From Bacillus sp. HMF5848 (GTDB taxonomy: Bacteria; Bacillota; Bacilli; Bacillales; HMF5848): a stretch of 64,000 nucleotides of DNA. The stretch is from assembly GCF_003944835.1 (NCBI RefSeq), contig NZ_RWIV01000001.1, positions 2,589,001-2,653,000 of the forward strand, in the 5' to 3' direction. Positions 16,024 through 24,366 of the stretch are shown here, in pieces. The notes under the pieces are model-generated. The model worked only from the letters and a program-made list of their open reading frames with translations, ran no database searches and was not told the DNA's origin. The number at the start of each line of letters is the position of its first letter. Position 1 is the first letter of the stretch. The position numbers were made by a program, and so were the translations under genes.

Positions 16024-16310
16024 GCGCCTGACCCCTGCTAGGATAAAGTACCAAAGTGCTAGCAAAAAAATCCGTTTAACTGTTCATTCAAGAGGATATT
16101 AAACATTTTAATATACGGTACATTACGCATCGCTACTTTAACTCTCGGTTAACTAAACACTCAACATTACTATGAAGTTAATCGCAGATAGTATGGTGTA
16201 GTGGTGTTTAAACGCTATTCTTCAAAAAGGCCTCGTAAAAATATTTATTGAATAGTATGGGTATACTGTGTATTAAGAGATTCAATTAAAGCACAGGGCT
16301 TCTTCAACTA
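16024..16310. repeat. Dispersed repeat family A, copy 3 of 3
   Basis: Begins GCGCCTGACCCCTGCTAGG directly downstream of the SEC-C gene and runs through the shared blocks of copy 2 to about GGCTTCTTCAAC. All three copies have the same orientation. The 350 bases that follow, up to the lipoprotein terminator, hold no supported gene. Confidence 0.75.
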
Positions 16311-16661
16311 ACACACCTTTATCTACAGTATAAAAACCCATCGTTTTCAACGTATGTAAAGAAAGCAAAAGTGCCAGTTCTCTATCTTTGTGGAAGCAAT
16401 ATCCACAGTAAGTTTTTATAGCTCTTAAAGTATGTAACGATAGAACTTTACTTGGAGTGTTGGGTATGATATTTCATGACCCTGTTTTAACGGCTGCATT
16501 GATTGATCTCATAAGTTAGATTAAGTAGAGATCAATTAGTTAGCTAATAAAAAGAGCTACAAATAAAGTTCCGTTACGGGAGGAAATCTATAATAACAGA
16601 TGAAATATCATACGAAAACACATTATGTTTAACACCATAAGTAACAGTACAAATAGCAAAC

Positions 16662-16697
16662 AAAAACGCTTGGAATTAAATATCCAAGCATTTTTGT
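16662..16697 (-). terminator. Terminator of the lipoprotein gene
   Basis: Stem AACGCTTGGA / TCCAAGCATT, with a T-run on the minus strand side. Confidence 0.7.
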
Positions 16698-16730
16698 AAT
16701 ACTGTCATTTTAAGGTGAAAGCACTTCCTA

Positions 16731-17228
16731 TTATTTTAATTCATCTAATAATCCAAAACCATCCATATTTTTCCTGACAGCTGAAATTTTTCCTTGTTCA
16801 TCGAGGTTTATTACTCCAGTAACAGTAGCTGTGTTTGTTTTTCCATCTTTGCTGTATTCTACTTCGACTTCATAATCGAAGACGTTGTTTTGGGTATCCT
16901 CTATTTCCTGAATATCAATATTTTTTTGTTGTAATTGATACCCATTCATATGTGCAACTAATAAAAATACTAATATATTGTTTTGATTCACCATATTTTC
17001 TAAATTAGCTACTAAATCGCCATAGGCTTCTTCTCGATATGCATCTAACTCAGGTGACATGATACCTTTGTCAAGAATATTACTTAGTTTCTCATTGGGT
17101 CCTGTAAACTCATTTTCTAAAAAAGTGCGAATGGTTTGTATATTATCGTTATTTTCTTGTGAACAACCTGCCATAAAAATAGAGGAAAATACTAAAACCG
17201 CTATAAATAAAATCCCTTTTCTTCTCAT
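16731..17228 (-). CDS. Small lipoprotein of unknown function
   Basis: A lysine/arginine-rich start followed by a hydrophobic stretch and lipobox MAGC indicates a lipid-anchored extracytoplasmic protein; cleavage before the Cys leaves about 143 residues. The mature part is acidic with a C-terminal beta-rich segment (NVFDYEVEVEYSKDGKTNT, VTGVINLDEQGKI) that resembles small DUF-type lipoproteins. GGGG lies just upstream of adjacent GTG and ATG codons; I take the ATG at 17228. It stands alone with its own terminator. Confidence 0.75.
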   Translation of the reverse strand: MRRKGILFIAVLVFSSIFMAGCSQENNDNIQTIRTFLENEFTGPNEKLSNILDKGIMSPELDAYREEAYGDLVANLENMVNQNNILVFLLVAHMNGYQLQQKNIDIQEIEDTQNNVFDYEVEVEYSKDGKTNTATVTGVINLDEQGKISAVRKNMDGFGLLDELK

Positions 17229-17419
17229 CACTGCACCCCTTTAAATAATTTTTAACTATCTTTACGTTTACATATGTCCAAGCGAGATTTTTGTCAAAAA
17301 TATATATCCTGAAAAGAATCAAAATTGTTGAATCCAATTTATTAGCATTCCTAAATAAAAGTGCGTTTGGGGAATGCTGACACTTCATCTTTATTAATGG
17401 CATCAAAAGCGTTTCTTGC

Positions 17420-17659
17420 TTAATCTTTTTTCAAACAATCTTGTTTCTTATAGCTAAAAATATGCCGTTTATATTGATTGTAACCAATATATTCCTTTAC
17501 ACCTTTACTGATATTTTTTGCGAGAATTTGATCCCATAACTCGGTAATTGTTTCGGGATGTTTTGGTCCGTCTATAATTTTCGCGATTCCCCCCTTTTGT
17601 TGTAAATTTTTCCTGAATAGATAATTTTCACGAACGGATTTTATAGAAACAATAATCAA
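17420..17659 (-). CDS. 79-aa orphan 3' fragment
   Basis: The frame gives natural-looking protein (GGIAKIIDGPKHPETITE, LWDQILAKNISKGVKEYIGY) but has no Shine-Dalgarno. Its first ten codons overlap, in another frame, the last codons of the broken EEP nuclease. It is most likely the tail of a gene whose front was lost in the same rearrangement. Family not recognised. Confidence 0.3.
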   Translation of the reverse strand: MIIVSIKSVRENYLFRKNLQQKGGIAKIIDGPKHPETITELWDQILAKNISKGVKEYIGYNQYKRHIFSYKKQDCLKKD

Positions 17660-17989
17660 TATGGAATGGTTTTTCTCTATCGTTTAAATGATAATAAGTT
17701 TCTTTAGATTCAGATCCAAATTCTTCATTATTTAAATGATGATAGCAACTTTCAAGACTATTTCTATTAACAACTCAATTATTTCCTCATATCCCTTCCC
17801 TCGTTTTATTCCTGTGTAAATGGAAGTTTATTGTCTATGTTAAATTCACCAATGACCATCACATTGAAGTTAGTTAAATCGCATTCGTATTCTTCTAATG
17901 CTTTATACAGTAACTTACCATATGAAGAATAACCTGGACTTTTTCATGGTCCAGACTGCAATTAATGTAAAATCCTTCTTGCCTGTCAC
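17638..17989 (-). pseudogene. Second endonuclease/exonuclease/phosphatase family wreck
   Basis: Pieces in shifting frames give VTGKKDFTLIAVWTM, then PGYSSYGKLLYKALEEY with FNVMVIGEFNIDNKLPF, then ESCYHHLNNEEFGSE and KPFHIDYCFYK. These are the successive middle and C-terminal blocks of a small EEP nuclease: the I-G-(D/E)-F-N metal site and the HIDYCF block. At least two frameshifts and a missing N-terminus make it non-functional. It shares the LLYKALEEYE segment with the wreck at 9.5 kb. Confidence 0.65.
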
Positions 17990-18106
17990 CTATGATGCAG
18001 ATAAAATAGAATCATTTAAGAGGTCAAGCTTTTCATTAACGTATGTTTGTAAGTGCAGTTGACTTCCTTTAACAGCTTTGCCATTCATTTTTGATACCTT
18101 TGTCAT
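17990..18106 (-). pseudogene. 38-codon 5' fragment of an unknown gene fused to the EEP wreck
   Basis: ATG at 18106 with GGAG upstream opens MTKVSKMNGKAVKGSQLH and stops at TAG after 38 codons, immediately before EEP-type sequence. The composition is protein-like but it cannot be the EEP N-terminus, which looks different at 9787. I take it as the start of another lost gene. Confidence 0.35.
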
Positions 18107-18239
18107 GCAATCAGCTCCCTCATAAACAGTTATTATTCCCACTAACAATTATACATTATTTACCATTAACTTTCCCGCAAAAACCAGTAATATAGTACAC
18201 ATATACGTTTCACTGCTAGTAATCAATTTTTATAGAAAA

Positions 18240-18262
18240 AAGAGGGAGAACTCCCCCTCTCT
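18240..18262 (-). terminator. Terminator of the racemase operon
   Basis: Stem AGAGGGAG / CTCCCTCT overlapping the stop codon, with TTTTTT on the minus strand side. Confidence 0.75.
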
Positions 18263-19370
18263 ACTTCACATAAACTTCTCTCCGTATTAAGTAATCACTT
18301 ACCGTATCTTGACATAAGCCATAGCCAATTCCTGGTTTGTCAGGGACAGCGATTTTGCCAGGATCGTGGAATTCAACTTCCTCTGTTGTGATATCTTTGA
18401 TCCAGTAGCGACTGGATGGTGATGTATCGCCTGGGATGGTGAAGTTACTTAATGAGGAGATGGCAATGTTATGGGCTCTTCCAATGCCTGACTCCTGCAT
18501 GCCGCCGCACCAAACGGGGATGCCGCGCTCCTCACAAATATCGTGAAGTCTCTTTGACTCAGACAGTCCTCCGACACGACCTACTTTTATATTGATAATT
18601 TTACAACTTCCTAGTTCGATTGCTTTTCTGGCATCATCAGTTGATTTGATACTTTCATCTAAACAAATCGGCGTGTTGATTTCACGCTGTAGCGTCGCAT
18701 GATCAATAATATCGTCATACGGCAACGGCTGTTCAATCATCATTAAGTTGAATTGATCCATCTCTTTTAATAGATCAATATCATCTAGTGTATAGGCCGA
18801 ATTAGCATCAGCCATTAAAGGAACAGTAGGAAATCTCTCTCGAATGGCACGAATTGGTTCGATGTCATAGCCGGGCTTAATTTTAAGCTTCAATCGTTTG
18901 TAACCAGCTGCCACATATCCTTCAATGTCATGTAGTAGTTTGTCGATGTTCTTCTCTATCCCCATGCTGATGCCACTCAAAATCTCTTTTTTGACTCCAC
19001 CCAATTCCTTTGCTAAGGAAACGTCCTTTATTTTACAATATAAATCCCATATCGCACCTTCAAGAGTCGCCTTTGCCATTTTATTTCCGCGAATCCAACG
19101 GAATTGTTCATGAAACTCATCTGGGTGATTGATATCACGATTCAAAACGGCTGGTATCATATATTGCTCAAGCATATGCCAACACGTATCGACGGTCTCT
19201 TCACTATATACAGGAATATCCATCGCAACACACTCACCAAACCCTATTTCGTCTCCGTCATAAGCGGACAGTAGGATAAATTCACGATGGGTTTCAACTC
19301 CCATGCTCGTTTCAAAAACATCCTTTAGTGGCATCTTTAAACGGTACATGTCGATTCGTTTTATGTTCAT
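18261..19370 (-). CDS. N-acyl(succinyl)amino acid racemase / o-succinylbenzoate synthase family enzyme
   Basis: The 369-aa enolase-superfamily protein keeps the whole catalytic set: KLK at 161-163, metal ligands D188 (MADAN), E213 (IEQP), D238 (CLDES) and base K262 (NIKVG). Members of this subgroup either make o-succinylbenzoate for menaquinone (MenC) or racemise N-succinyl amino acids. The genomic setting decides: no men genes here, but an M20 deacylase 13 bases upstream and an amino-acid/dicarboxylate-type transporter. That fits the N-succinylamino acid racemase route that converts D- to L-amino acids. Residues cannot separate the two activities fully. Confidence 0.85.
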   Translation of the reverse strand: MNIKRIDMYRLKMPLKDVFETSMGVETHREFILLSAYDGDEIGFGECVAMDIPVYSEETVDTCWHMLEQYMIPAVLNRDINHPDEFHEQFRWIRGNKMAKATLEGAIWDLYCKIKDVSLAKELGGVKKEILSGISMGIEKNIDKLLHDIEGYVAAGYKRLKLKIKPGYDIEPIRAIRERFPTVPLMADANSAYTLDDIDLLKEMDQFNLMMIEQPLPYDDIIDHATLQREINTPICLDESIKSTDDARKAIELGSCKIINIKVGRVGGLSESKRLHDICEERGIPVWCGGMQESGIGRAHNIAISSLSNFTIPGDTSPSSRYWIKDITTEEVEFHDPGKIAVPDKPGIGYGLCQDTVSDYLIRREVYVK

Positions 19371-19383
19371 ACATCAACCACTC

Positions 19384-20583
19384 CTAGTCTGTTACGCTAT
19401 CACAATATTCTTTTGTTACTGTAAAGTAGATATTTACTGCCTGTAAAAGCTGCTCGACAGCTATTTGTTCATTTTCTGCATGTGAATACTCAATTTTCCC
19501 CGGCCCGCAAACGACGGTTGGAATCTTTCCGTAATACGAAAGTAAACCAGCGTCAGTCCAGCCACGCTTAGTCGAAACCTCCGGATTCCGTTTTGTCACA
19601 TCTGTTATCGTTTTTGTCAAAATCGGAATAAAAGGATGATCCGGTGCTGTATTTAAAGGAACATGATGATACGTATCTTCGTCTATGTGATCAAGCATCG
19701 TCAATGATGCATTGAAATTAGGATCTTCCTCTTTTAATTCGTTTATGACGTCTTGAATTTCTTGCTCTATAGATTCAGGTGTTTCCCCTGGAATGTAGCG
19801 ACGGTCCAGCTGAAATGAACATTTGTCAGCAACAGTACTCGGCTGTGTGCCACCTGTAATCGTTCCAAAGTTTAAAATGGAGCGACCGCAATACGGATGA
19901 TTTCGTCTGTCCAATACCGGTTGAATCCGTTCCTCAAGGCGGGTTATAAGTTTAGCTGCTTTTGAGATCGCATTTACCCCTTTATGAGCGACCCCGCTAT
20001 GGGCCGTTACACCTTTTACATCAACTTGAATCCACTCCAGACCACGGTGGGCGATGGCGTAATCAAAATGAGACGGCTCTCCGACAATCGCCACGTCAGC
20101 TGTTACACTTTCTCTGATTAATTGCTTTGTCCCTTCACTTTGGCCTTCTTCTCCGACTACAACGGTCACTATCAATTCCCCGGCAAGCGGGATGTTTCCA
20201 CGGTGGAAGGCGACAAGGGTAAGAAGCATCGCAGCAACTGCCCCTTTCATGTCGTTCGTGCCTCTCCCTTGAATAAAACCATCCTTTACCGCTGCCTCAT
20301 AAGGGGGGAAATCCATCTCATAAGGTGGGACGGTATCAATGTGACCGTTTAACATGACTTTTTTTCCTTCTTTATTCCCTTTGTAACAAGCAATGACATT
20401 GTAAGTGTGCTCTGTTACTTGTTGCTTCGTGTATGGAACGCCATTCTCATCCAAAAACTTACATACTTCATCTAACGCGTCTTTCTCCCTTGTAGGAACA
20501 TTCCAGTCACTAGGAATTCTAACTAATCGTTGTGTTAACGAAACGACTTCTTCTGGACGTAATATGGAATTAAAAATGTTCAC
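19384..20583 (-). CDS. M20-family metallopeptidase/deacylase (ArgE/DapE type)
   Basis: The 399-aa protein has the di-zinc site of M20 enzymes: H81-x-D83 in NGHIDTVPP, D111 in GTNDMKGA, and E145-E146 in VVGEEGQSEG. A dimerisation-domain start GLEWIQVDVKGVTAHSG follows. Known members remove acyl groups from acetylornithine or succinyl-diaminopimelate. Next to an N-acylamino acid racemase the likely job is hydrolysis of N-succinyl-L-amino acids. GGAG is seven bases before a GTG start at 20583. A MITE-like repeat separates it from the transporter gene upstream. Confidence 0.85.
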   Translation of the reverse strand: MNIFNSILRPEEVVSLTQRLVRIPSDWNVPTREKDALDEVCKFLDENGVPYTKQQVTEHTYNVIACYKGNKEGKKVMLNGHIDTVPPYEMDFPPYEAAVKDGFIQGRGTNDMKGAVAAMLLTLVAFHRGNIPLAGELIVTVVVGEEGQSEGTKQLIRESVTADVAIVGEPSHFDYAIAHRGLEWIQVDVKGVTAHSGVAHKGVNAISKAAKLITRLEERIQPVLDRRNHPYCGRSILNFGTITGGTQPSTVADKCSFQLDRRYIPGETPESIEQEIQDVINELKEEDPNFNASLTMLDHIDEDTYHHVPLNTAPDHPFIPILTKTITDVTKRNPEVSTKRGWTDAGLLSYYGKIPTVVCGPGKIEYSHAENEQIAVEQLLQAVNIYFTVTKEYCDSVTD

Positions 20584-20610
20584 AACAAAGCTCCTTTATT
20601 TTTTGATTTA

Positions 20611-20797
20611 GCTCTGTTAAAGGTAGATGTTGATTTTAAAACTATGTTGATTGTAGCGAAATGCGCGAGACTCTAGCGGGAAGTAGTGGCAGGCGTGAGA
20701 CCCCACAGGCGCAAAATGCGCCGAGGGAGGCTCACGGCCACCCCGCAGAAAAGCGAAGCGCAATGTAGCGAAAATCAACAAAAAATTTAACAGAGCC
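20611..20797. repeat. MITE-like structured repeat within the racemase operon
   Basis: Ends GCTCTGTTAA / TTAACAGAGC form terminal inverted repeats. Inside, GTTGATTGTAGCGAAATGCG and CGCAATGTAGCGAAAATCAAC pair as a second inverted repeat around a GC-rich core (GGCGCAAAATGCGCC). Both flanks carry TTGATTTTA-like sequence. I recall near-identical intergenic elements in many Bacillus genomes. It is markedly richer in GC than its surroundings and encodes nothing. Confidence 0.8.
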
Positions 20798-20814
20798 GTT
20801 GATTTTAAAAACGT

Positions 20815-22236
20815 TTATTGGACTCCAATCATAACCGCCACAACAAGAGCTACACCAGCAATAACTGTCCAACCTAAAATTAGTTTCCAAATAAACTTGA
20901 ACCAACGATCATACGGAACACCAGCAACAGCTAGATATCCCATTAACGCTGCTGATGTTGGAATGATGGAGTTTGAAATACCGTCTCCATATTGATACGC
21001 CAATACAGCAACTTGACGGCTTAACCCTAAAATATCTGCCAACGGCGTCATAATTGGCATCGTTGTCGCAGCCTGACCACTACCAGATGGAATAAAGAAG
21101 TTCAGGAATGTTTGTGTAATAAACATACCGAGAACCGTAAGTGAATCTGGCAAGTTCTGAATGGATCCTGCAAGGCTATTAATCAATGTATCAATGATTC
21201 TACCTTCTTCCATAACTACTAGTATCCCGCGTGCAAAGCCGACAATCAACGCACCAAACGTTAACATTTTTGCACCATCTACGAAGGCATCAAATGTTTT
21301 ATTCACATTTAAGCCGCCAACAAATCCACATACCAATCCAATAATAATGAAGGATGTCGTTAGCTCTGTAATATACCAGCCCCATTGAAAGACACCATAC
21401 ATGTTAAAGAGAAGACCACCGAATAAGAAGACAAAAACAAGAATATGCTTCGCGTTAAGCTTAGGTATTTCTTCTAATGCAGCTGAAACATCTTCATGTT
21501 TCGCTTTTTGCTCAATATCATACATGACCCCTTTTGTCGGATCCTTTTTCACTTTGTAGGCATACCTCATGACAAAGAAAATACCGAACGCTAAAATACA
21601 AACGTACACGATGGAACGAAACACAATACCTGAAAAGAGCGGTACTTCCGCAATTGTTTGTGCCACACCAACTGTAAACGGATTCAACATTCCACCTATA
21701 AATCCACTAGCGGCTCCTAAACTAATCATAGCCGTACCTGTAATGGCATCAAAGCCTAAAGCCCTTGCCAGCGCTACTCCAATCGGAACGAAGATGATGC
21801 TCTCTTCTGCCATCCCCATGGAAAAACCACCCACTGAAAAAAGCGCCATGGAAATAGGAATCATCAATCGTTCTTTACCCTCTAATCCAATAACGGCTTT
21901 TCCTATTCCAGCCTCAATCGCTCCTGTGGCTCGAATAATACCAAATGCTCCTCCTACGAGTAAAATGAAGAAAATAATACTGGCTCCATCCTTCATGCCA
22001 GTTGGAATAGCTTTAAACATCTCAAAAAATCCTACCGGGCTTTGCTCAACAGCAGCATAAGAACCTTCGACAACAACCGTTCTTCCTGTTGATTCCATTG
22101 TAGTTCGCTCAAATTCACCAGCTGGGACAATATACGTTGCAACCGTTGCTATGATAATGATGAGCATAATAATCGCATACGTATGTGGAATCGGAAACAT
22201 AGGTTTCTTTTTTACCGTTTCTACCTCGGGGTTCAT
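20815..22236 (-). CDS. YfcC/DcuC-superfamily membrane transporter
   Basis: The protein of about 473 residues has roughly 12 membrane spans, beginning with the YfcC-family start FPIPHTYAIIMLIIIIATVA and VPAGEFER. It continues with GGFSMGMAEESIIFVPI and the late FFIPSGSGQAATTMPIM, typical of COG1288 carriers for basic amino acids, peptides or dicarboxylates. It presumably imports the N-acyl or D-amino acid used by the downstream deacylase and racemase. AAGAAGG is seven bases before ATG 22236; the ATG six bases earlier touches the SD and is less likely. Substrate unproven. Confidence 0.85.
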   Translation of the reverse strand: MNPEVETVKKKPMFPIPHTYAIIMLIIIIATVATYIVPAGEFERTTMESTGRTVVVEGSYAAVEQSPVGFFEMFKAIPTGMKDGASIIFFILLVGGAFGIIRATGAIEAGIGKAVIGLEGKERLMIPISMALFSVGGFSMGMAEESIIFVPIGVALARALGFDAITGTAMISLGAASGFIGGMLNPFTVGVAQTIAEVPLFSGIVFRSIVYVCILAFGIFFVMRYAYKVKKDPTKGVMYDIEQKAKHEDVSAALEEIPKLNAKHILVFVFLFGGLLFNMYGVFQWGWYITELTTSFIIIGLVCGFVGGLNVNKTFDAFVDGAKMLTFGALIVGFARGILVVMEEGRIIDTLINSLAGSIQNLPDSLTVLGMFITQTFLNFFIPSGSGQAATTMPIMTPLADILGLSRQVAVLAYQYGDGISNSIIPTSAALMGYLAVAGVPYDRWFKFIWKLILGWTVIAGVALVVAVMIGVQ

Positions 22237-22290
22237 ATTCATACCTTCTTTCTTTTTTTTTTGCGAGACAATCCGTCCTACTCAAACGAT

Positions 22291-23130
22291 TTATCGAACA
22301 AAAAACTTTCTTGTTTGATAAGAGGTTTCAATACCGAATTTATCTTCGTTATATGCATGTTCCTTTTTCACGCGGACCATCATCTCTGTCAGAATGCCAT
22401 TTAATAGAGAATAGGCGGCTGCAATATCATTGATGAGTTTGCTTTCTGATGTTGAAATACAAAATGTTACATCACTAAACTTATGAATGGGTGCAATTGG
22501 TGAGTCTGTAATACCGATAACAGAACCACCATGCTTTTTGAATTCTTCCGCAATCCATAACGTGTCCAAGGCATATCGATGAAACGAACTCGCAATGAGG
22601 ACACTTCCTTCATGTATGTTTTTCAGCTGTGAAAAAATATTATCCGTACCAGGCTGTAGAAGAATGACATCATTGCGTACTTCCTGCAAGTTAAACCATA
22701 GCCAATGAGTGATAGAAAAAGAATTATAAGATCCTAACGTAAAAACCTTGTCAGCTTTCAGTACCATATCTATCATTCTATCAACTTGTTCCTTGGTGAC
22801 GTTCTGCATGGTTTGTTTAATATTAGCCATGTCTTGCAGCATCACCTTTTCATATAATTCTCCTCCTTCCTCTTGATCAATGGTGATGTGACTTTTGAAG
22901 TGATATATATATTGACGAACTTCTTGTTGAAGCTCGCTAAACCCCTTAAATCCGAGAGAATGGCAAAAACGAATAACCGTTGTTTCGCTGACTCCTATTT
23001 TTTCTCCTATGGAGATCGCTGTCGACTGCGAAAACAATACAGGATCGTCCAATAGTTTTTCTGCCACCTTCTTCAAGCTTGGAGAAAGTGTATTATATGT
23101 AGTTGATATTTTTTCTTGATAATCTGCCAT
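22291..23130 (-). CDS. RpiR/MurR-family transcriptional regulator
   Basis: Residues 1-77 form the RpiR helix-turn-helix domain (ISIGEKIGVSETTVIRFCHS, LGFKGFSELQQEVRQYI). Residues ~125-260 are an SIS sugar-isomerase-like effector domain (KVFTLGSYNSFSITHWLWF, GGSVIGITDSPIAPIHKFSD). SIS domains usually bind phosphosugars, although RpiR proteins near amino-acid genes exist. It is first in the unit with the transporter, deacylase and racemase, 54 bases from the transporter, and is the probable regulator of that unit. SD GTGAGG precedes the ATG. Confidence 0.88.
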   Translation of the reverse strand: MADYQEKISTTYNTLSPSLKKVAEKLLDDPVLFSQSTAISIGEKIGVSETTVIRFCHSLGFKGFSELQQEVRQYIYHFKSHITIDQEEGGELYEKVMLQDMANIKQTMQNVTKEQVDRMIDMVLKADKVFTLGSYNSFSITHWLWFNLQEVRNDVILLQPGTDNIFSQLKNIHEGSVLIASSFHRYALDTLWIAEEFKKHGGSVIGITDSPIAPIHKFSDVTFCISTSESKLINDIAAAYSLLNGILTEMMVRVKKEHAYNEDKFGIETSYQTRKFFVR

Positions 23131-23240
23131 AATAGTAACCTCACTTTTTTGAAGGATTTACTTTATTTTGATTTCCAAATAAAGGATTTACTTCATTTTG
23201 ATTATATTAACAGAAAATTATTAATATTACAAACTAATAT

Positions 23241-23295
23241 AAAAAAAGAGGATGACTGGTAATCTTGGTTGATAGAATTACCAGTTCATCCTCTT
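23241..23295 (-). terminator. Strong terminator of the ywaF-like gene
   Basis: Long stem AAGAGGATGA-(ct)-GGTAAT paired with ATTACCagTCATCCTCTT, followed by seven T residues on the minus strand. Confidence 0.85.
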
Positions 23296-23400
23296 AAGAG
23301 TTCATATTACTTGGTAGTTTATGTAATGAAAACATATGTTCATAATAATAATAGACTATGTTCCTTTTCTTTAGCTGGTTAAAACCGTTATTATGATTCC

Positions 23401-24123
23401 TCATAATTGCTTGTTTCTTTTTAAAATATAAAACGGTACATACAACATAAAAAAAGTAGCAAGGGCTATGAGTTCTAGGCTGAAAATGTAGTATGGCCAA
23501 GGACCAAGGTAGTCAAGAATAGAGGGATTGACTGGTTTTTTCATAATGTACATATAATTTCCATTAATCGCTAGGTTTACAAGAAATATGATCGCTGTAT
23601 AAACATTTAGATACAGAAAGGCTCGCACAATCGACTTAAAGGTTGGATAAAAGCCTTCGACTATTACTATAAATAGATTCGCTATTAAAATGCCTCCGTG
23701 TGAGATAAAGAAGTGAACATATCTAAAGTGAGGAAAGGTGTATGCTTGCAAATCTGGTGTAATCATCGCTTGAATGGCACTTCCTACTCCGACAAAATAC
23801 GTAAATTCAAACAGGTTATAGCTGCGTGTTAAAAGTAATACAGTCGATAACACTAATGAAAGACTGCTTAAATGAAGCGGAAGAGAGTTCATGACTGACC
23901 ACATGCCGATATAATGAAGCCACCATGCCAAGCTTATTTCTGAAATAATAAGAATAGTTGCGAGTGAATACCTAAAGATGCTGTTTGTCACTTTTTGTTG
24001 TAGTTGTTGTCTAAAGATATACATTCCAACACAAACTAATACAAAAAAGGCCAACGTAAGTAAGTGCGTGAGCGAGAATAAAATAAACGGCTTGTTTCCA
24101 TCTTGTATGATTAGCTCTTTCAT
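23401..24123 (-). CDS. ywaF: TIGR02206-family integral membrane protein (YwaF-like)
   Basis: A 240-aa protein with about seven membrane spans and the hallmark conserved polar residues of the family: FSLTHLLTL at the start, ISEISLAWWLHYIG, then SLPLHLSSLSL, FVGVGSAIQAMITPDL and HFRYVHFFISHGG. The GNYMYIMKKPV segment precedes the last spans. B. subtilis YwaF is of this type; the function of the family is not known to me. GAGAAAA lies upstream of the ATG. It has its own strong terminator. Confidence 0.8.
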   Translation of the reverse strand: MKELIIQDGNKPFILFSLTHLLTLAFFVLVCVGMYIFRQQLQQKVTNSIFRYSLATILIISEISLAWWLHYIGMWSVMNSLPLHLSSLSLVLSTVLLLTRSYNLFEFTYFVGVGSAIQAMITPDLQAYTFPHFRYVHFFISHGGILIANLFIVIVEGFYPTFKSIVRAFLYLNVYTAIIFLVNLAINGNYMYIMKKPVNPSILDYLGPWPYYIFSLELIALATFFMLYVPFYILKRNKQL

Positions 24124-24242
24124 CGTTTTCTCCTTTTGCTGCCTAGCGTTTTATATTACTAACATTTGTTGAGAACCACTAAATCTATTCAGTTAATAGG
24201 GACAATCAAACATTTGCGTCTCTTTTTTCCTACAAGACTCTA

Positions 24243-24319
24243 TGTAAGCGCTTCGACTATGTCAAACAAGTGAAACAATGCTGAAACACCTCCAATATTA
24301 TTAGGTAAAAGTATATAAT
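24243..24319 (+). promoter_or_regulatory. Putative promoter and weak cre-like site of the AspT-type gene
   Basis: TATAAT at 24314-24319 is a good -10 with no clear -35. TGTAAGCGCTTCGA at 24243-24256 matches the CcpA-binding consensus at 12 of 14 positions, but the mismatches fall in the conserved end. Confidence 0.3.
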
Positions 24320-24366
24320 CAGTATTAACACTTTAATTAGGCAACTTACGATTTGGAGGTACTACC

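Noticed and set aside
16466-16519. Short frame MIFHDPVLTAALIDLIS resembling part of an IS21-type IstB helper
   Set aside because: Only 17 residues with no supporting sequence on either side; too little to call a transposon remnant.
23294-23500. 68-aa frame overlapping the ywaF-like gene end
   Set aside because: Out of frame with the real gene and its second half is the terminator hairpin.
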